Shown here: positions 11,490 through 23,616 of the stretch, piece by piece
Layout: every line of letters begins with the position of its first letter
Numbering within the stretch: position 1 is the first letter of the stretch
Source: Benincasa hispida
Lineage: Eukaryota; Streptophyta; Magnoliopsida; Cucurbitales; Cucurbitaceae
Assembly: GCF_009727055.1 (NCBI RefSeq)
Contig: NC_052358.1
Location: 42,779,583 to 42,843,582 of the forward strand
Length of the DNA stretch: 64,000 nucleotides
Direction: 5' to 3'
Notes under the pieces: model-generated
Database searches by the model: none
The model's input: the letters and a program-made list of their open reading frames with translations, nothing else
What the model was told of the DNA's origin: nothing
Translations under genes and position numbers: made by a program

Positions 11490-12320
11490 CTACACATCAT
11501 CAGAATGTGAATGTTCATTCACAACTAAAGTTAGATCTCCTTCAGAATCGATCTCGACTTCTTCAGAATCAATCTCAACTTGTGCAACAGAGGCGGATGG
11601 TTCCCTTTTGTCACTCTTTTCCTTCTTTTCCTTATTCCTTTTTATCTTAGGGCATTCAGTTTTCCAATGCTCATTTTCTTTACAGTAGTTATAAATATCA
11701 TCTAACCTAGAACACTTTGACTTCGAAAACTTTTTATTTTGGTTCGACTTCTGCTTACCAGAATTCCTATATCCCATACTCCCTGTAGCAGCTAACCCAG
11801 ATGCCTGACTTTCTGTAACTGAACTTCCTACATTTTGACAGTCCTCTCTCATAAGCAACGTGGCTTTTGTATCTTCTAAGTTCAGAGTTTCTTTCCCTCC
11901 AATATACGAGTCAACGAAAGTCTCATACGACGGGGGTAAAGATGTCAACAAAATTAGGGTAACATCCTCATCATCAACCTTAACCTCTACATTACACAGA
12001 TCTAATAAAATTTTATTTAATTGATCAAGATGGTTTCGTAGAGACGTACCTTCCTGCATACGTAGATGATACAGATGTTTCTTTAGAAACAACTTCTTGG
12101 TTAAAGATTTCGTCGTGTAAAGACTTTCTAACTTCAACCAAAGACCAGCGGCAGTTTCTTCATCTGCGACCTTGATGATGACGTCATCAGCCAAACATAG
12201 CATGTTCGTCGAATGAGCCTTCTCCTCAAGAGTCTGCCACTCTTCGTCATCCACGATAGCCTTCTTTGACTTACCCATCAGCGGCACCCACAGCCCCTGC
12301 TGCTTTAGCAGGGATTGCAT
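11490..12320 (-). pseudogene. copia gag
   Basis: This 276-residue stretch is copia gag: LYTTKSLTKKLFLKKHLYHLRM, then LLTSLPPSYETFVDSYIGGKETLNLEDTKATLL, then a basic tail. The zinc knuckle at about residues 210-222 reads YNYCKENEHWKTEC; the position of the first Cys is Tyr, so metal binding should fail. Translation probably began a little upstream, where 12320-12430 carries the short start region. It is the longest intact frame of this element. Confidence 0.85.
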
Positions 12321-12435
12321 CTTGATCTACCATAAACCAAAATTGTTCCTCCCGGTAAATTTGTCGATCTTTACGTTCACGCCAGACATCTTCAATTGTC
12401 GAACAAATGCAGAATTTCGAAAAAACCCTAACAAG

Positions 12436-12447
12436 GCTCTGATACCA
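12436..12447 (-). promoter_or_regulatory. Primer binding site, initiator tRNA-Met type
   Basis: The minus strand reads TGGTATCAGAGC, the standard plant copia primer site complementary to initiator tRNA-Met. It lies three bases inside the LTR edge at 12451. Confidence 0.93.
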
Positions 12448-12450
12448 GTT

Positions 12451-12782
12451 TGTTATGAAATCGACAATTAAAGAACATAAAAGGGAGCGTAGAGATAGAG
12501 AAGATCGACGTGGTTCACTAACAGTGTGTTAGCTACGTCTATGGGCAGAGGGAGAATAGTATTATTAGAGAGAATGTTTTCAGAAAATTACATTAAACGG
12601 CGCCTCTAGGGTTAAAGAGTTTGGTTAGAGAGTTTATATAGCGCACTACTTTAAACCCTAGGGTCATAATCGTAAATAACTACAAATAAATAAATATGCT
12701 GAAAAAGAATTCTGAATAGGTTTCGAGGCCCCCGTACTTGGTTGTTTGAAGCACCAACAAACATATGTAAGGCATTTCAACA
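12451..12782 (-). repeat. copia 5' LTR (332 bp)
   Basis: Bounded by TG and CA and followed by the target duplication GTTAA. It carries about 75 bases missing from the 3' LTR, and a duplicated AGAGTTTGGTTAGAGAGTTT-like stretch near 12615-12640. Confidence 0.9.
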
Positions 12783-13574
12783 GTTAATTTGATTTATCAG
12801 CTACTTATTCTTCAAATTTCTAAATTAAACAAAACAATAAATCCATTTAAAAGAATTGTAGCCAATGTGAATAAAACTGGCAGAAAGATGCAAAGAATAT
12901 GATGGGATGAATATTAAATAATTAGTATATCTTAGTTAATATTTAGTTTGTTAATTTAGATTAATGACTATTTTGACTTTAATTAGTTAATTGTAAGTTA
13001 TTGGAGTCATTGGAAATAGAAGTTCTTTCGATCTAAGAGGTGATTTTCTTTTGTGTGGCCTAATCCTTTTCTATTGCATCAAAAGAATAGAAGAAAAAAA
13101 TTTAAATATAAAAATATGAAGAAAACCACATATTGATTATTAATTTAAGAAAAATGAAAATCGAAATATGATTTAATAATAATGAAAGAGTTTCTTTTTT
13201 TAAAAAAATACATGGAGAATCAAACCTCAACCTTATACGATTAGTTAGAAAAAGGAAAAAGAAACTCTATGCTAACTAGGGCTTGGAATGGTTGAATATT
13301 TATATATCTAAAAAAACATAAATACCAACTTTTAATTAAAAAAAACATTTGGTAAATAAAAATCGTTTAAAAAACTGAAATCCTATAGATTATAATATTG
13401 GAAAATAATATTGGACAAAATTGAAAATATGGATGGATTTGAATGACAATGTCGTTGGGCCTAACAAAACTGAATAAGCCCATTGTGTCCTCCATTAGAG
13501 AAGCAGAACAAAGCTCATTCGGTGGAAAAGCCGAAGAACGAAACGAAAGCGTTCCTTAGAGTTGAGAGTTGACA
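12783..13574. promoter_or_regulatory. AT-rich upstream region of the host gene
   Basis: About 790 bases separate the copia element from the start codon at 13575. The stretch is AT-rich with poly-A runs. No TATA box could be assigned with confidence. The last 130 bases (from about 13440) are less AT-rich and probably hold the transcription start and 5' UTR. The copia insertion thus lies under 1 kb upstream of the gene and in the opposite orientation. Confidence 0.4.
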
Positions 13575-16500
13575 ATGGAGCTTCAAGATTTTGCGCCAAT
13601 TTTTGGGGAGCCTACCAGAGTGGAGTGGATAAACAAGGGTTCGCTTCCTTTGCATCAATTTTTGTTCCATGTTTATACTCCAAATCCTTCGCAACTCAGA
13701 TTTCTTGCTACTGATTTCCATTCTAACACTTGGGAATCCACCAAATCGGCTCTGCAGCTTGAGGATATGGTGGGCATCTTTAATTCTCTCTGTACAAGGT
13801 CTCCTTATTGCATCCTTCTTCTTCGATTTCTAGTATTTTATTGTTCTTACTTCTTTTTCCTCTTACCAAATGATGAAATGGGAAAATCTTTTGGAATTGA
13901 TTGGTGCTCTGAGCTCAATTATTTTATGTAATATTTGATACAGAGAGATGACATTGGAATTGGAGGGGCTTTTTCAGAGTTTGTTAATTATATTGTTGCT
14001 TCTATGAAATTCGGAGATGTAAGGCTTTGTATGGAAGGACAATCAGGGAAAGATGGTAATCTTCTTGATATTTAACTAATTCAAATTCTCTCTCCCATTC
14101 AAATATGTTTTGAAACCCCTTTTTTGCTTCTACAGGTGCAGCATGTGTCAAACTAATTGCTCAGAAATCAAAAGGAATGCCTGTTTTTTCCATTTCTCTC
14201 ACAAAACTCATTGACTCTGCTGCTTCTGAAGCTATGGCAACTCTGTCCTTTGGACTCTTTAACTCATTAAAACACAAGGAATGTTCACTTATAAAAGGTT
14301 TTCATCGCCCATCTATAGACTGCCTAATATATTCTGTGCTATAGTCATATATGTTGATATTGTTTAGTTAGACAAAAAAAAAAAAAAAGGCATTTCTTTA
14401 GGGTTTGAACAAAAGGAAAAATGTTGGAGGTTCTTATTAAATATAGTGGTCTATTGGCCTAGAGTTCAGCGTGTGGATCATGTGTTTCAATTAGACGGGA
14501 GGATAGGATAGACATCTTTAGTTCCGTTTTTTTTTTTGTTCCATTAAGATTTTGGTATTTGACTTGCATTTCTCTCAAATAATTTCTCACAGCATTCTGC
14601 AAAATAGTTTGGTATTTGAATCTGACCATATTGTATAAATTGTTGTTATGGATGAAATAGTTTTATATTCAAATGAGGTATATTAGAAATATGTCGACTC
14701 TCTGGTGTGTTTGTTGTTAACTTTAAGAGTTCCTAATTTTTGTCCATTCATATGTGATGGTTTGTGAAAGTCTGCATCTAAGTGATTACTTTTATTCATT
14801 TAATTTTAAAAACTAGATAATTTAGTCAAGCTGATTTGGAGTAGCAGAATAAACACAACACTCTCAATCAAATCTGTCTTAGGGAAGCTGTTTCTTTTTG
14901 GTCTCCCATTGGTTTTATAAGACTGCCTCTAATATCATGAGCGAACTGCTTGAAAGACTTTTTACTTGGAAATTACATTGTTAATTTTCATATTGTACAA
15001 CAAACTATATGATGTGCATGGTTTTAGTCGTTCTTTATTTATTTTTTCTTTTCATAACTTTGGTAGCATAGTTTGATGTAATTTTCATTTATAAGTTAAA
15101 TTTAGAGCATGGTTTTTCTCAGAAATATTCAATTTTTGCACATTTGCATTGAAACTTACCATCCGTAACATTGACTTTTATCCTCTACTGTTCTTTCAGA
15201 ACAAGAGCACTCCCTTCAATTGACAACCATGATATCAACTGAAAAGGTAAATCCATTTACATCTCTCACTGCCCTACATAAATATTAACTGAAAAGGTAA
15301 ATCCATTTACATCTCGCACTGCCCTACATAAATATTATATAGGGTGATGGACACTTTTAGTCTTATACTTATAGATAGATTTCTATTGCCTTGAAATACC
15401 GTGCATAAATCAGGCTTAGTTTTGCACTATGTCCTGTGTAATAGGGATAGGAAATGGGGGAATTAGTTAAATAGAAATGGGAATGCAGGGTCCTGTAACT
15501 ACCATTGGGGGAAGGGCATTTGAAGTGAATAGGAAAGTGGAGTAAAGATAGAGAAGTTTATGGTTTGTTTCTTTGGAAAAGTAGACGAAAGGTTGAATTC
15601 TTGTGAAATTGTGCTATAATATTCAGACCTATTGCATGCCTGTGAAAATTCAATTTCATGAAAAGTAGTTTGAACCTGTGGATACTTCTAATTAGTATTT
15701 TTCTATTTCATAGTTCGTAAATGCCAAATGCTTATTCATCTTTTTTGCTTAACAATAGGCAAAACAATCTTCATACATCATTGAAAAGGTTTCTTATAAA
15801 AAAGGGAAAAAAGAAAAAGAGAAAAAGCAAAACAATCGAGCCAAAAATAAAAACAGGATAATACACAATACAATCACAACACGAGCTCCTCTCCCACAGT
15901 CTCTCTTGTAAATCATAATTCAAACATTTTACTCTGGTCAATATTGTTATCTGTTATTAGTTTTGCATGTGTTCGGTTATTTCTTTGACTTTCACGTTTG
16001 AAACTTTATATATAAATGTTAATAAGAAAAGATTAAAAGTTAAAAATAAAGAATACAGATGTTCTTTATATCTCACTTATTCTGCCATTAAATATGCCCT
16101 TCTGTAACTTTGTTAGCCAGTTCTTGGTTGAAAATCGTTGTCCAGTGCAATACCAATTGCTTCCTTATCCTCTCTATGAAGTCAGGTCATGTGTCTCTCT
16201 ATTTTGTACTAAACATTTTCTTATTTAAAATTATACCTTTTGTTAACGTTAGGAAAAGAATGAAAATATTCAAACTCAGCTCGAGCAATATAGAAAGAAA
16301 CAGAAGTTGCAAAATATGAATGCCTCAAATTCTCCTGGTGTGTTCCTATGATCAATCAATTTAAGGTATTATGAAATTATATATTATATACATAAAAGAC
16401 TGATTGAATTTTTCGGTTCTTCATAGATAAATCTGTTGTTTATAATATTGGCTTGACAAAAGCCACCAATCGTGTGGTGCCAGCACATCGGAGGTGAGTT

Positions 16501-18062
16501 TCTCAAAGTCACATTCACCACATGTTCAATTGATTTATCCCCAATACTAATAGATGTACTCAGCATCATATTTGAACAGGGCGAAAACTAGGGGTGCCCT
16601 TCTGCAAGACTCTGAAGATGACAATGGTAAGTAGGACACAGAGAAGTTGAATGTCTTTGATCCAATCTAGTCTTGTGCATAATTTTGATTTCTGAAAAGT
16701 TACTCTAGCCAATCACTCTCTTCCCTATGAATCGAAAAAATTCCCGTGGTATTGAGTCCCTAAAAGGTTGCATAAAATGGAACAGGAATTCCGTGTTTAA
16801 TGTGGGGTCAGGGTTGAGAGCTACCTTGCTGTAGTTATTCCAAAGCTTTAAAACTTCTGTTTCTTCCCAGCAAGTTTTTTTTTGTTTTGCACATCAACAT
16901 TAAATGGTCTCATCTTTTATCCTTTCTTTTGATCTACATTATTAGAGATGTTCCTTCCATTTTTTCATTTCTTTTTCAGAACCAGAGCACTCCCTTCAAT
17001 CGACATTCGAGGAAAAGGTATATCCGGTCTCTCGTTCCCTTTATAAATAAACTATTGTCTTGAAATGCCGTGGTCGTGGTGTATTTATGGTGCCTTTGGA
17101 GTGTACTTTCATATTGCTTATTAATTCTTCACATGTTTGTAAATATTTGAATTTTTTTTTTAAAATGTCAGGAAAAGAAACATGAGTTGCTAAATACAGA
17201 TACATTGGCCAAAGTAGACGGGTTTCAAAAGTCTCCTGGTATGGCTTTTATGGTTCTAGAATTTGAGCTTATTTGATTTTAGGTTTAAAAACACTTTGGT
17301 CTCTGAATTTTAATAAAAGTAACAATTTAGTCCCTAAACTTTAGTTTGTAATGATTTAGTTGGTAATAGTTTAGTTCCTATACTTTCAAATTTGTAACAA
17401 CTTTATCCTAGATTTAAAAAAGTAACAATTTAGTCCCTATACTTTGAAATTTGTTACAATTTTAGTCACTATGATGAACTTCTTCATTAAAATTAGCTGT
17501 CAATTTTTACTACCTAACGAACTAGTCTTTATAGTTTATATATAAATTTGATTCTCGATCACCTTATCAATCTATTTGTATAAGAAATTTCATTAAATCA
17601 TAATATTAATTTTTACAATATGGACTTAGTTGTTACAAATTGTAAAGTACAAGGACATCATTTTTTAAAGTTTATGGATTAAATTGTTATAAATCTATAA
17701 GTATAGGATCTAAATTGTTACCTACTAAAGTTGAGGGTCTAAATTGTTACTTTTACGATAGTTTAGGGACCAAAAGTGTTTTTTTTTTTTTTTTCTTTTT
17801 TTGAAATTATTTGCTTTCACATAATCCATTATTGAATTATCTTATTCTTAGCAGACAAATCTGCTGTTCATGATATTGGCTCGACAAAAGTCACCAAGCG
17901 TGTCATGCCAGTGCATCGCAGGTCGGTTTCTTGACTAATTTAACCCAATTTTGTTTGTTAGTTTCCCCGAACGCTGGTAAACATACTCTAGCATTGTACT
18001 TGGGCAGGGCAAGAACACGAGGTGCCCTTCTACAAGATAATGAAGATGACAATGGAAGGTAA
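13575..18062 (+). CDS. Host gene, 11 exons, XRCC4/XLF/PAXX-superfamily-like protein (322 aa)
   Basis: Exons: 13575-13798, 13946-14055, 14136-14297, 15200-15246, 16253-16337, 16427-16493, 16580-16626, 16980-17017, 17172-17238, 17855-17921, 18008-18062; all introns are GT-AG, and the frame closes at TAA 18060-18062. Residues 1 to about 170 look like an XRCC4-superfamily head domain (IGIGGAFSEFVNYIVASMKF, CVKLIAQKSKGMPVFSISL, SAASEAMATLSFGLF), then comes a charged, probably helical stretch. Such proteins act in non-homologous end joining in the nucleus; the PAXX-like assignment is from memory of family style and is uncertain. The C-terminal basic block HRRAKTRGALLQDSEDDN occurs twice because exons 4-7 and 8-11 are duplicates with the same intron phases. 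ATG 13575 is chosen as the first in-frame Met. Splicing is predicted by eye. Confidence 0.75.
15237..15336 (+). repeat. 50-bp tandem duplication across the exon 4 splice donor
   Basis: The 50 bases from AACTGAAAAGGTAAATCCAT (15237-15286) are repeated at 15287-15336 with one mismatch. Each copy has an AAG-GTAAAT donor (15247 and 15297). Using the second donor would add 50 bases and shift the frame. Confidence 0.93.
16627..16634 (+). promoter_or_regulatory. Splice donor overlapping an apparent former stop region
   Basis: After exon 7 (GACAATG) the genome reads GTAAGTAG. If not spliced, translation would continue Gly-Lys and stop at TAG 16632-16634, giving a 249-residue protein. The second copy of this exon ends GACAATGGAAGGTAA with a true stop. 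The two ends correspond, so the donor appears to have been recruited from the old end of the gene. Confidence 0.7.
17287..17785. mobile_element. MITE-like element in intron 9
   Basis: About 500 bases with long imperfect terminal inverted repeats. The left end reads AAAAACACTTTGGTCTCTG and then AAAAGTAACAATTTAGTCCC; the right end, reverse-complemented, reads AAAAACACTTTTGGTCCC and then GTAAAAGTAACAATTTAGAC. The interior repeats AACAATTTAGTCCCTA several times. No transposase is present and no clear target duplication was found. Confidence 0.7.
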
Positions 18063-20713
18063 AACCAAACACTTACAATGTTGAGTCCTTCGGTTCAAAA
18101 CTAGTTTTAGATATGGAGTAGGTAAAGAAAGTAATAGAGATGACATATTGCATTTCATCTTACGTGCAATCTTGTGTATAATTATGTAAATCTGATCCAT
18201 CATTGGCTTTCTGCTCAATTTTATTGTCAATAAGGCCGCTGTTGGATTTAGATGCGAAAATGCGCAAGTTTCTTAATAACCATTGATACAAATTTGAAAT
18301 ATGGTGTGCAACTTAAAACAAGCCGCATTGTGAGACTTTTTTATTAGTTTCTCTTACAAATCAACCTGCTGACAATTTTATATTACCATATGAGTTAACT
18401 CACATGCTGGTTTTAGTATCTGAAAGTCAATGGATCTTGGTGGAAATGTTTGAAAATTATTATTATTATTTTTTAGAAAAAAAACAACATTAAATTTAGA
18501 TCACATTTCAATTTCCAATAAAATATACTCGGTTTTACTGTTGGTCCTTGAATTTTTTAAACATTTATTTCTAGAAGTATTTGACTTTTTTATAATCAAA
18601 AGTTTCTTCTCAAAACAAAATCTTGAAATTGAATTATAAAAGGACTTCAATGAGGTAAGGATCACAATTAATCTTACAATATTTAAAAGGGTTTTAAGGA
18701 GATAATCTTTAAATATTTATTTTACTCTTCATTTTTTAATATATACCTATTGCTCCATTAATTTTAATAATTGATTATTAACTTTTCATTTTAAATTATA
18801 ATTAAAGTATAGTAAAATTCACTTTATTATATACTTTTTTTTTTTTTTTTTTTTTTGAAAAACACTTGATAGTTAATGAATAACAATTTTTCAAACCATC
18901 ATTAAGAGGGAAAAAAATCAATTAATTAAAGTAAACAAATTTAAAGAAATAAATGTTTATTAATAGTTCATTTTAAATTATAATAAAGTACAGAACACTT
19001 TATAATAATGATTTACGATTTTTCAAATAATTTCAAAAAATGTAAATATTATTATTATTATTTTTTTAAATATAGAAAAATGAGTTAATTTATTTATGAA
19101 TGGAGTAAGCTATCACTGTTTATTTGTGATCGACATTGATAGATATGTATTAGTATATTTGCGATAGATATTGATATACTAATAGATATCTATGAATGTC
19201 TATTACTTATAGATAGTGAGAGACGTTGATAGTCACTTATACTGATAAATAATTATATTTTGCTATATTTGAAAATATTCTGTAATTTTGTCATTTAAAA
19301 TAATAATTTTTTTTATAAAAAATGTAAATATGTTATAGATTTTAGAAAGGTACCCGAACTAATTCTATAATTCTTTAGCTTGTACTTTCATATTAAAATT
19401 TTGAGAGAATCCATCTATATCTATATTGTATATACAAAGTTTCTTTAAAAAAAATTATAGATAAAAGGCACTGTAGGAGACAAAATTTCCTCTCCGTTAA
19501 ACCTTTATACAACTTCAAATAGTGCATTTTTCCAAGATTAAAAAGAATAATAAAATAAAATAACATTACTCTTTTTATTTAGGTTTGATTACTGTATTTG
19601 CGACTCTTTTTTTATTTTATGCATAAATATGATTTTCTTAAGATGTGATATATATTATAATTGTGACGTATATTGTAATTGAGAGTAATTATATGACATT
19701 TAAATAATGCATCTTCAAAATATATCAAACGTTTTTCTTTTATCTCGAAAAAAATAGAAAAAAGTTGGAAAGAAAAAATTTAGGTCATCTAAACCATAGT
19801 TTCAAATTTCGGTTGAAATTTCGATAGGGGGGAATTTCGATCTCCCCCATTTCTCGAAATTTCGATGGAAATTTTGTTTTTTTATAGCAATTAAGCTCAA
19901 TGGAACTTTATGAAGGTTTATAGACTTGTCTTCATTACACGAATTGTATAGTTATACACGTTAATGTAAAATCTCATCTTAAAATTGAATTGATGTGAGT
20001 TTTGTTTGTTTTACCATTGAGAAACCAAAATTGAGTAATGTATATTTATTTTTAACTTCATCAAACATTTTTCTATTGAATTTGCACATCATTTAACCTC
20101 AAACTTGAACTTATGTAAGTTTTATTTTTTATCATCCAAAGCTTTCATTCCTAATAAACCAAAAAAAAAAAAAAAAAAGACATATCTTTACTTTTAACTT
20201 CATTCAGATCTTTTTCTATTGAATTTTCACATGATTTCACCTCAAAATTGAATTGATGTAAGGTCACGTTTACAAATTCTTAATGAATTTTAGTGTAATT
20301 GATATTAGATTGCATTGATGGATCAATGGAAATGGACCTGAATTGTAATCGTTATTTGGTTGCAATTGATCACGTTTACCTATGCATTTCACAAAGGTAA
20401 TCTATTCCTTATTGAGGTTGTTTACTTAGGGGTTATAAGTGAAAGGACAAAGTAAGATTACGAAAATACCCTCAATTGTAAATCAAATTTTCGGGCAATT
20501 GACAGAACCCCTATTTTCACAAACATTTTGTAAATATATTTGGAACGTTCAATTGTCTTCTTCTTCCTTTTGCTCTAACATTTGACTGATATTTGTATTG
20601 TTTAACATCTGGGCGTTCGATCATCAATATAAGTACACCATTTTCGATTATTATGCTCCACTAGTCGTCCATTTCACAATTTGAACATATCTGATTTTTC
20701 TCTCCATACCAGT
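18063..20713. other. AT-rich intergenic region downstream of the host gene
   Basis: No gene is supported here. The first few hundred bases must include the 3' UTR of the upstream gene. Around 19120-19240 there is a short degenerate run of GATAGATATNGATA-type sequence resembling a fragment of a dispersed repeat. Around 20270-20480 there is a stretch with inverted-repeat character (CACGTTTACAAATT and TCACGTTTACCT) that may be an old MITE. Long homopolymer runs occur at 18838-18856 and 20161-20178. Confidence 0.6.
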
Positions 20714-21420
20714 GGTGGGGATTATACCCTAAATCTCGTGGTATGTAATGTACAAATGAATTTCATGCATTTAATAAAATATGGAGTTATTTTATTCGAC
20801 ATCTAGAATTGTGTAACTTAATTCAATAAACTAGATTTGAGGTTATTTAATGTAACTTAAACATGTATGTGATTGACATACAGGTGGATCATATTTAAGT
20901 AATAACCTAAATAGTCTGTAGTATATGGATAAAATTGAATGCTTTATCATAGTACACTAGGGATATGACCCACTTAGTAATTATTACAATAGTTGTAAAG
21001 TGTTATAAACGATTTGATCTTAATCGTTCATGTGGAGAAATGTGAGTGGAGGTATCCTATAAAAAGAGTCTGTATAAGATCGAATTGCAAATGATTAGTC
21101 TTTCTTTATAATACCATTACTTGAAGACTCACATTTCACTAGGATGACCATAGGTAACTTGATCTTAATCCCGAGTGAGTTGTAAACGCCTATGAGGGCA
21201 ATCCTTTGATCGTATGGGTGAGAATGGTCAGATTCGTCGACTCAATATGTTTACTATTTTGGGGATTAGTTCGAGTAAGAAGCTGGGAGCATAGGTGCAC
21301 AAGATGAAGTTCACTCCTTTCCAATCATAGGGTATATAGAAAAATACCTTTCCTGTTATAATCTCCTTTCCAAATCATGGGGTACGTAGATAAACACCTT
21401 TCCTGTGATAATCTCCAGAG
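20714..21420 (+). repeat. copia LTR fragment
   Basis: It starts TGGTGGGGATTATACCCTAA, corresponding to the start of the copia LTRs at 31778 and 60532. It continues with shared landmarks: ACATACAGGTGGATCATATT, GATCTTAATCGTTCATGTGG and CACTAGGATGACCATAGGTA. Near its end a roughly 50-bp unit is tandemly repeated (about 21316-21365 and 21366-21416). The right part of this LTR is missing or displaced by the gypsy fragment that follows. Confidence 0.75.
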
Positions 21421-21429
21421 AACCGAAGT

Positions 21430-23616
21430 CGACCCAATAGTGCTATTTAGTGGAGACTTTGAAAATGTGTAAGAAAACCATTGTGTGGACCCTTGATGAC
21501 ATCAAAGGGATAAGTCATTCTCTCTGCATGAATAGAATAACCTTGGAGGACGGAGCTAAAACCACAATTCAACCTCAAATAAGGCTTAATCCCATAATGA
21601 AGGAAGTTGTCTTAAGGAAATCAACAAGCTTACCGAGGCCGTCATTATTTACCCAGTTCCTGATAGTAAGTGGGTAAGTTTGATTCACGTGGTACCAAAG
21701 AAGATTGATGTGACAATTATGGAAAACGATAAAGGTGAGATGGTGCCGATGTGCGTTCAGAACGGATGGAAGATGTGCATCGACTTTCGAAAGCTTAATA
21801 AGGTAATGAAAAAAAAAATCATTTTCCAATTTCTTTTCTTGATCAGATGGTGGAATGGCTTGTCGGGAAGCCATTCTTTTGTTTTCTTGATGGACTCTTA
21901 GGATTTTGCCAAATCCCGATCGCTCAAGAAGACCAAGAAAAGACGACCTTCACCTGCACTTATGGGTCTTACACCTTCAGGAGGATGCATTTTGGGCTTT
22001 GCAATACCCCAGGTATGTTCCAAAGGTGTATGATGAGTATTTTTTATGGAATATTTTACAGTTTATGGAAAGTCTTTCGATGATTGTTTGCATAATCTCA
22101 GTCTTGTGATGAAAGGCTGCATTGAAACTAATCTTGTGCTTAACTATGAAAAGTGTCACTTTATGGCTTCACATGATATTGTTTTCGAACATCTAGTTTC
22201 TGGTAAAGGTATTGAAGTAAACAAGGCAAAGATAGATATTATTGCTAACCTTCCCTATCCTACATGTATTAAGGAGATTCGTTATTTTCTTTGTAGCGAA
22301 GGTTTGTACAGGCGTTTCATCAAGGACTTTCCGACCTTGGCTCTTCTATCCACATTACTACAGAAAGATGTTCCATTTGAGTTTGACAAGGAATGCTAGA
22401 AAGCCTTTGACACTTTGAAGGAAAAGCTGACCACTACTCCAATTCTTCAGCCCCCACGATGGGACATTCCGTACGAGATAATGTGTGACGCTAGTAATCT
22501 AGCAGTGTGAGCAGTTCCGGAGTAGCAAGTTGACAAGAAAAGTCATGTCATTTGTTTTGCATCGAGGACCCTTAATCCTACCCAAGTTAACTACACCATG
22601 ACTAAGAAAGAGTTTTTGGTTTTTGTTTTCGCATTAGATAAATTATGTTATTATAATCTTGGTTTTCATGTTACAAATTATACTGACCATTCTGCCCTTA
22701 GGTACCTCATGACCAAGAAGGAGTCCAAACCTCGACTTGTTCGATGGATTTTTCTCCTCCAAGAATTTAACTTGACCATTAAAGATAGAAAGGGGTCAAA
22801 AAATTCAGTGGCGGACCACTTAAACGGGATAGTGCAAGAAGAAGATCACATGTGCGAGAGGATTTTCCTGACGAGTATTTGTTCCAGTTAAGTACATCGA
22901 TACCATGGTATGCTAACATGGTTAATTTCTTTGTGACTAGTAAGCTCCCTCATGATATGCCTAGTTTTAGGAAAGCTAAATTGTGCAGTGACTCTAAATA
23001 CATCGTCTGGGATCCACCTTACCTTTGAAAGATTTATTCTGACCAAATCATTAGAAGGTGTGTCTCAAATGAAGAATTTGAGTTCGTACTTTCATTCTGT
23101 CATGAACTAGCATGTGATGGTCATTTTAGCCCTAGGAGAACTGCTAGGAAAATCTTAGATAGTGGTTTGATCTGAAACTCTTTATTTGTTGACTGCTATG
23201 CATTTTGTAAATCTTATGAAAAGTGTCAGAGGTTGGGATCTCTTTCTAGGAGGAATGAAATGCCATTTAACTCGATTCTTGTCTATGAGGTTTTTGATGT
23301 CTGGGGGATGGATTTTATGCGGCCCTTTCCCTCTTCTTATGTATATTCATATATCTTGTTAGTCGTTGATTATGTGTCGAAGTGGGTTGAGACTAGTCCC
23401 ACTAGGACTAACAATGCTACTGTTATTTCAGGATTTTTGAAGGCTAACATTTTTTCCAGGTTTGGTATCCCACATGTTATAATCAGTGACCAAGGTTCCC
23501 ACTTCTATAACTAGACCATTAAGGCCCCTTTTGAGGAAGTATAAAGTCCATCATCGTGTTTCCACTCCGTACCATACTTAAACGAATGGCCAAGCCGAGA
23601 TATCAAATCATAAGGT
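21430..23616 (+). pseudogene. Decayed Athila-like pol fragment (RT, RNase H, integrase)
   Basis: The plus strand shows [66 protein letters not shown] and NYEKCHFMA (RT), then NYTDHSALRYLMTKKESKPRLVRWIFLLQEF (RNase H), then VFDVWGMDFMRPFPSSY, YVSKWVETSPTR and SDQGSHFY (integrase). The sequence is split by stops and frameshifts, and the integrase ends near 23616 soon after its second Asp. The RT catalytic box at about 22050-22080 is interrupted by a frame change just before FTVYGKSFDDCL. There are no gag or LTRs of its own, so it is an isolated pol piece between copia LTR parts. Confidence 0.85.

Larger units (their letters stand above)
8070..12782 (-). mobile_element. Complete but inactive Ty1/copia retrotransposon
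   Basis: LTRs at 8070-8326 and 12451-12782 flank gag, integrase, RT and RNase H on the minus strand, the copia order. The target-site duplication GTTAA is perfect (8065-8069 and 12783-12787). Sequence style resembles the Tork/TNT1-94 group (inference). The two LTRs differ by a roughly 75-base gap in the left copy and scattered substitutions, and all domains are broken, so the insertion is not recent. Confidence 0.93.

Noticed and set aside
13569..13931. A 120-residue single-exon gene
   Set aside because: It reads through the first intron; homologous coding resumes at 13946 only after splicing, and the Met at 13575 is the sensible start.
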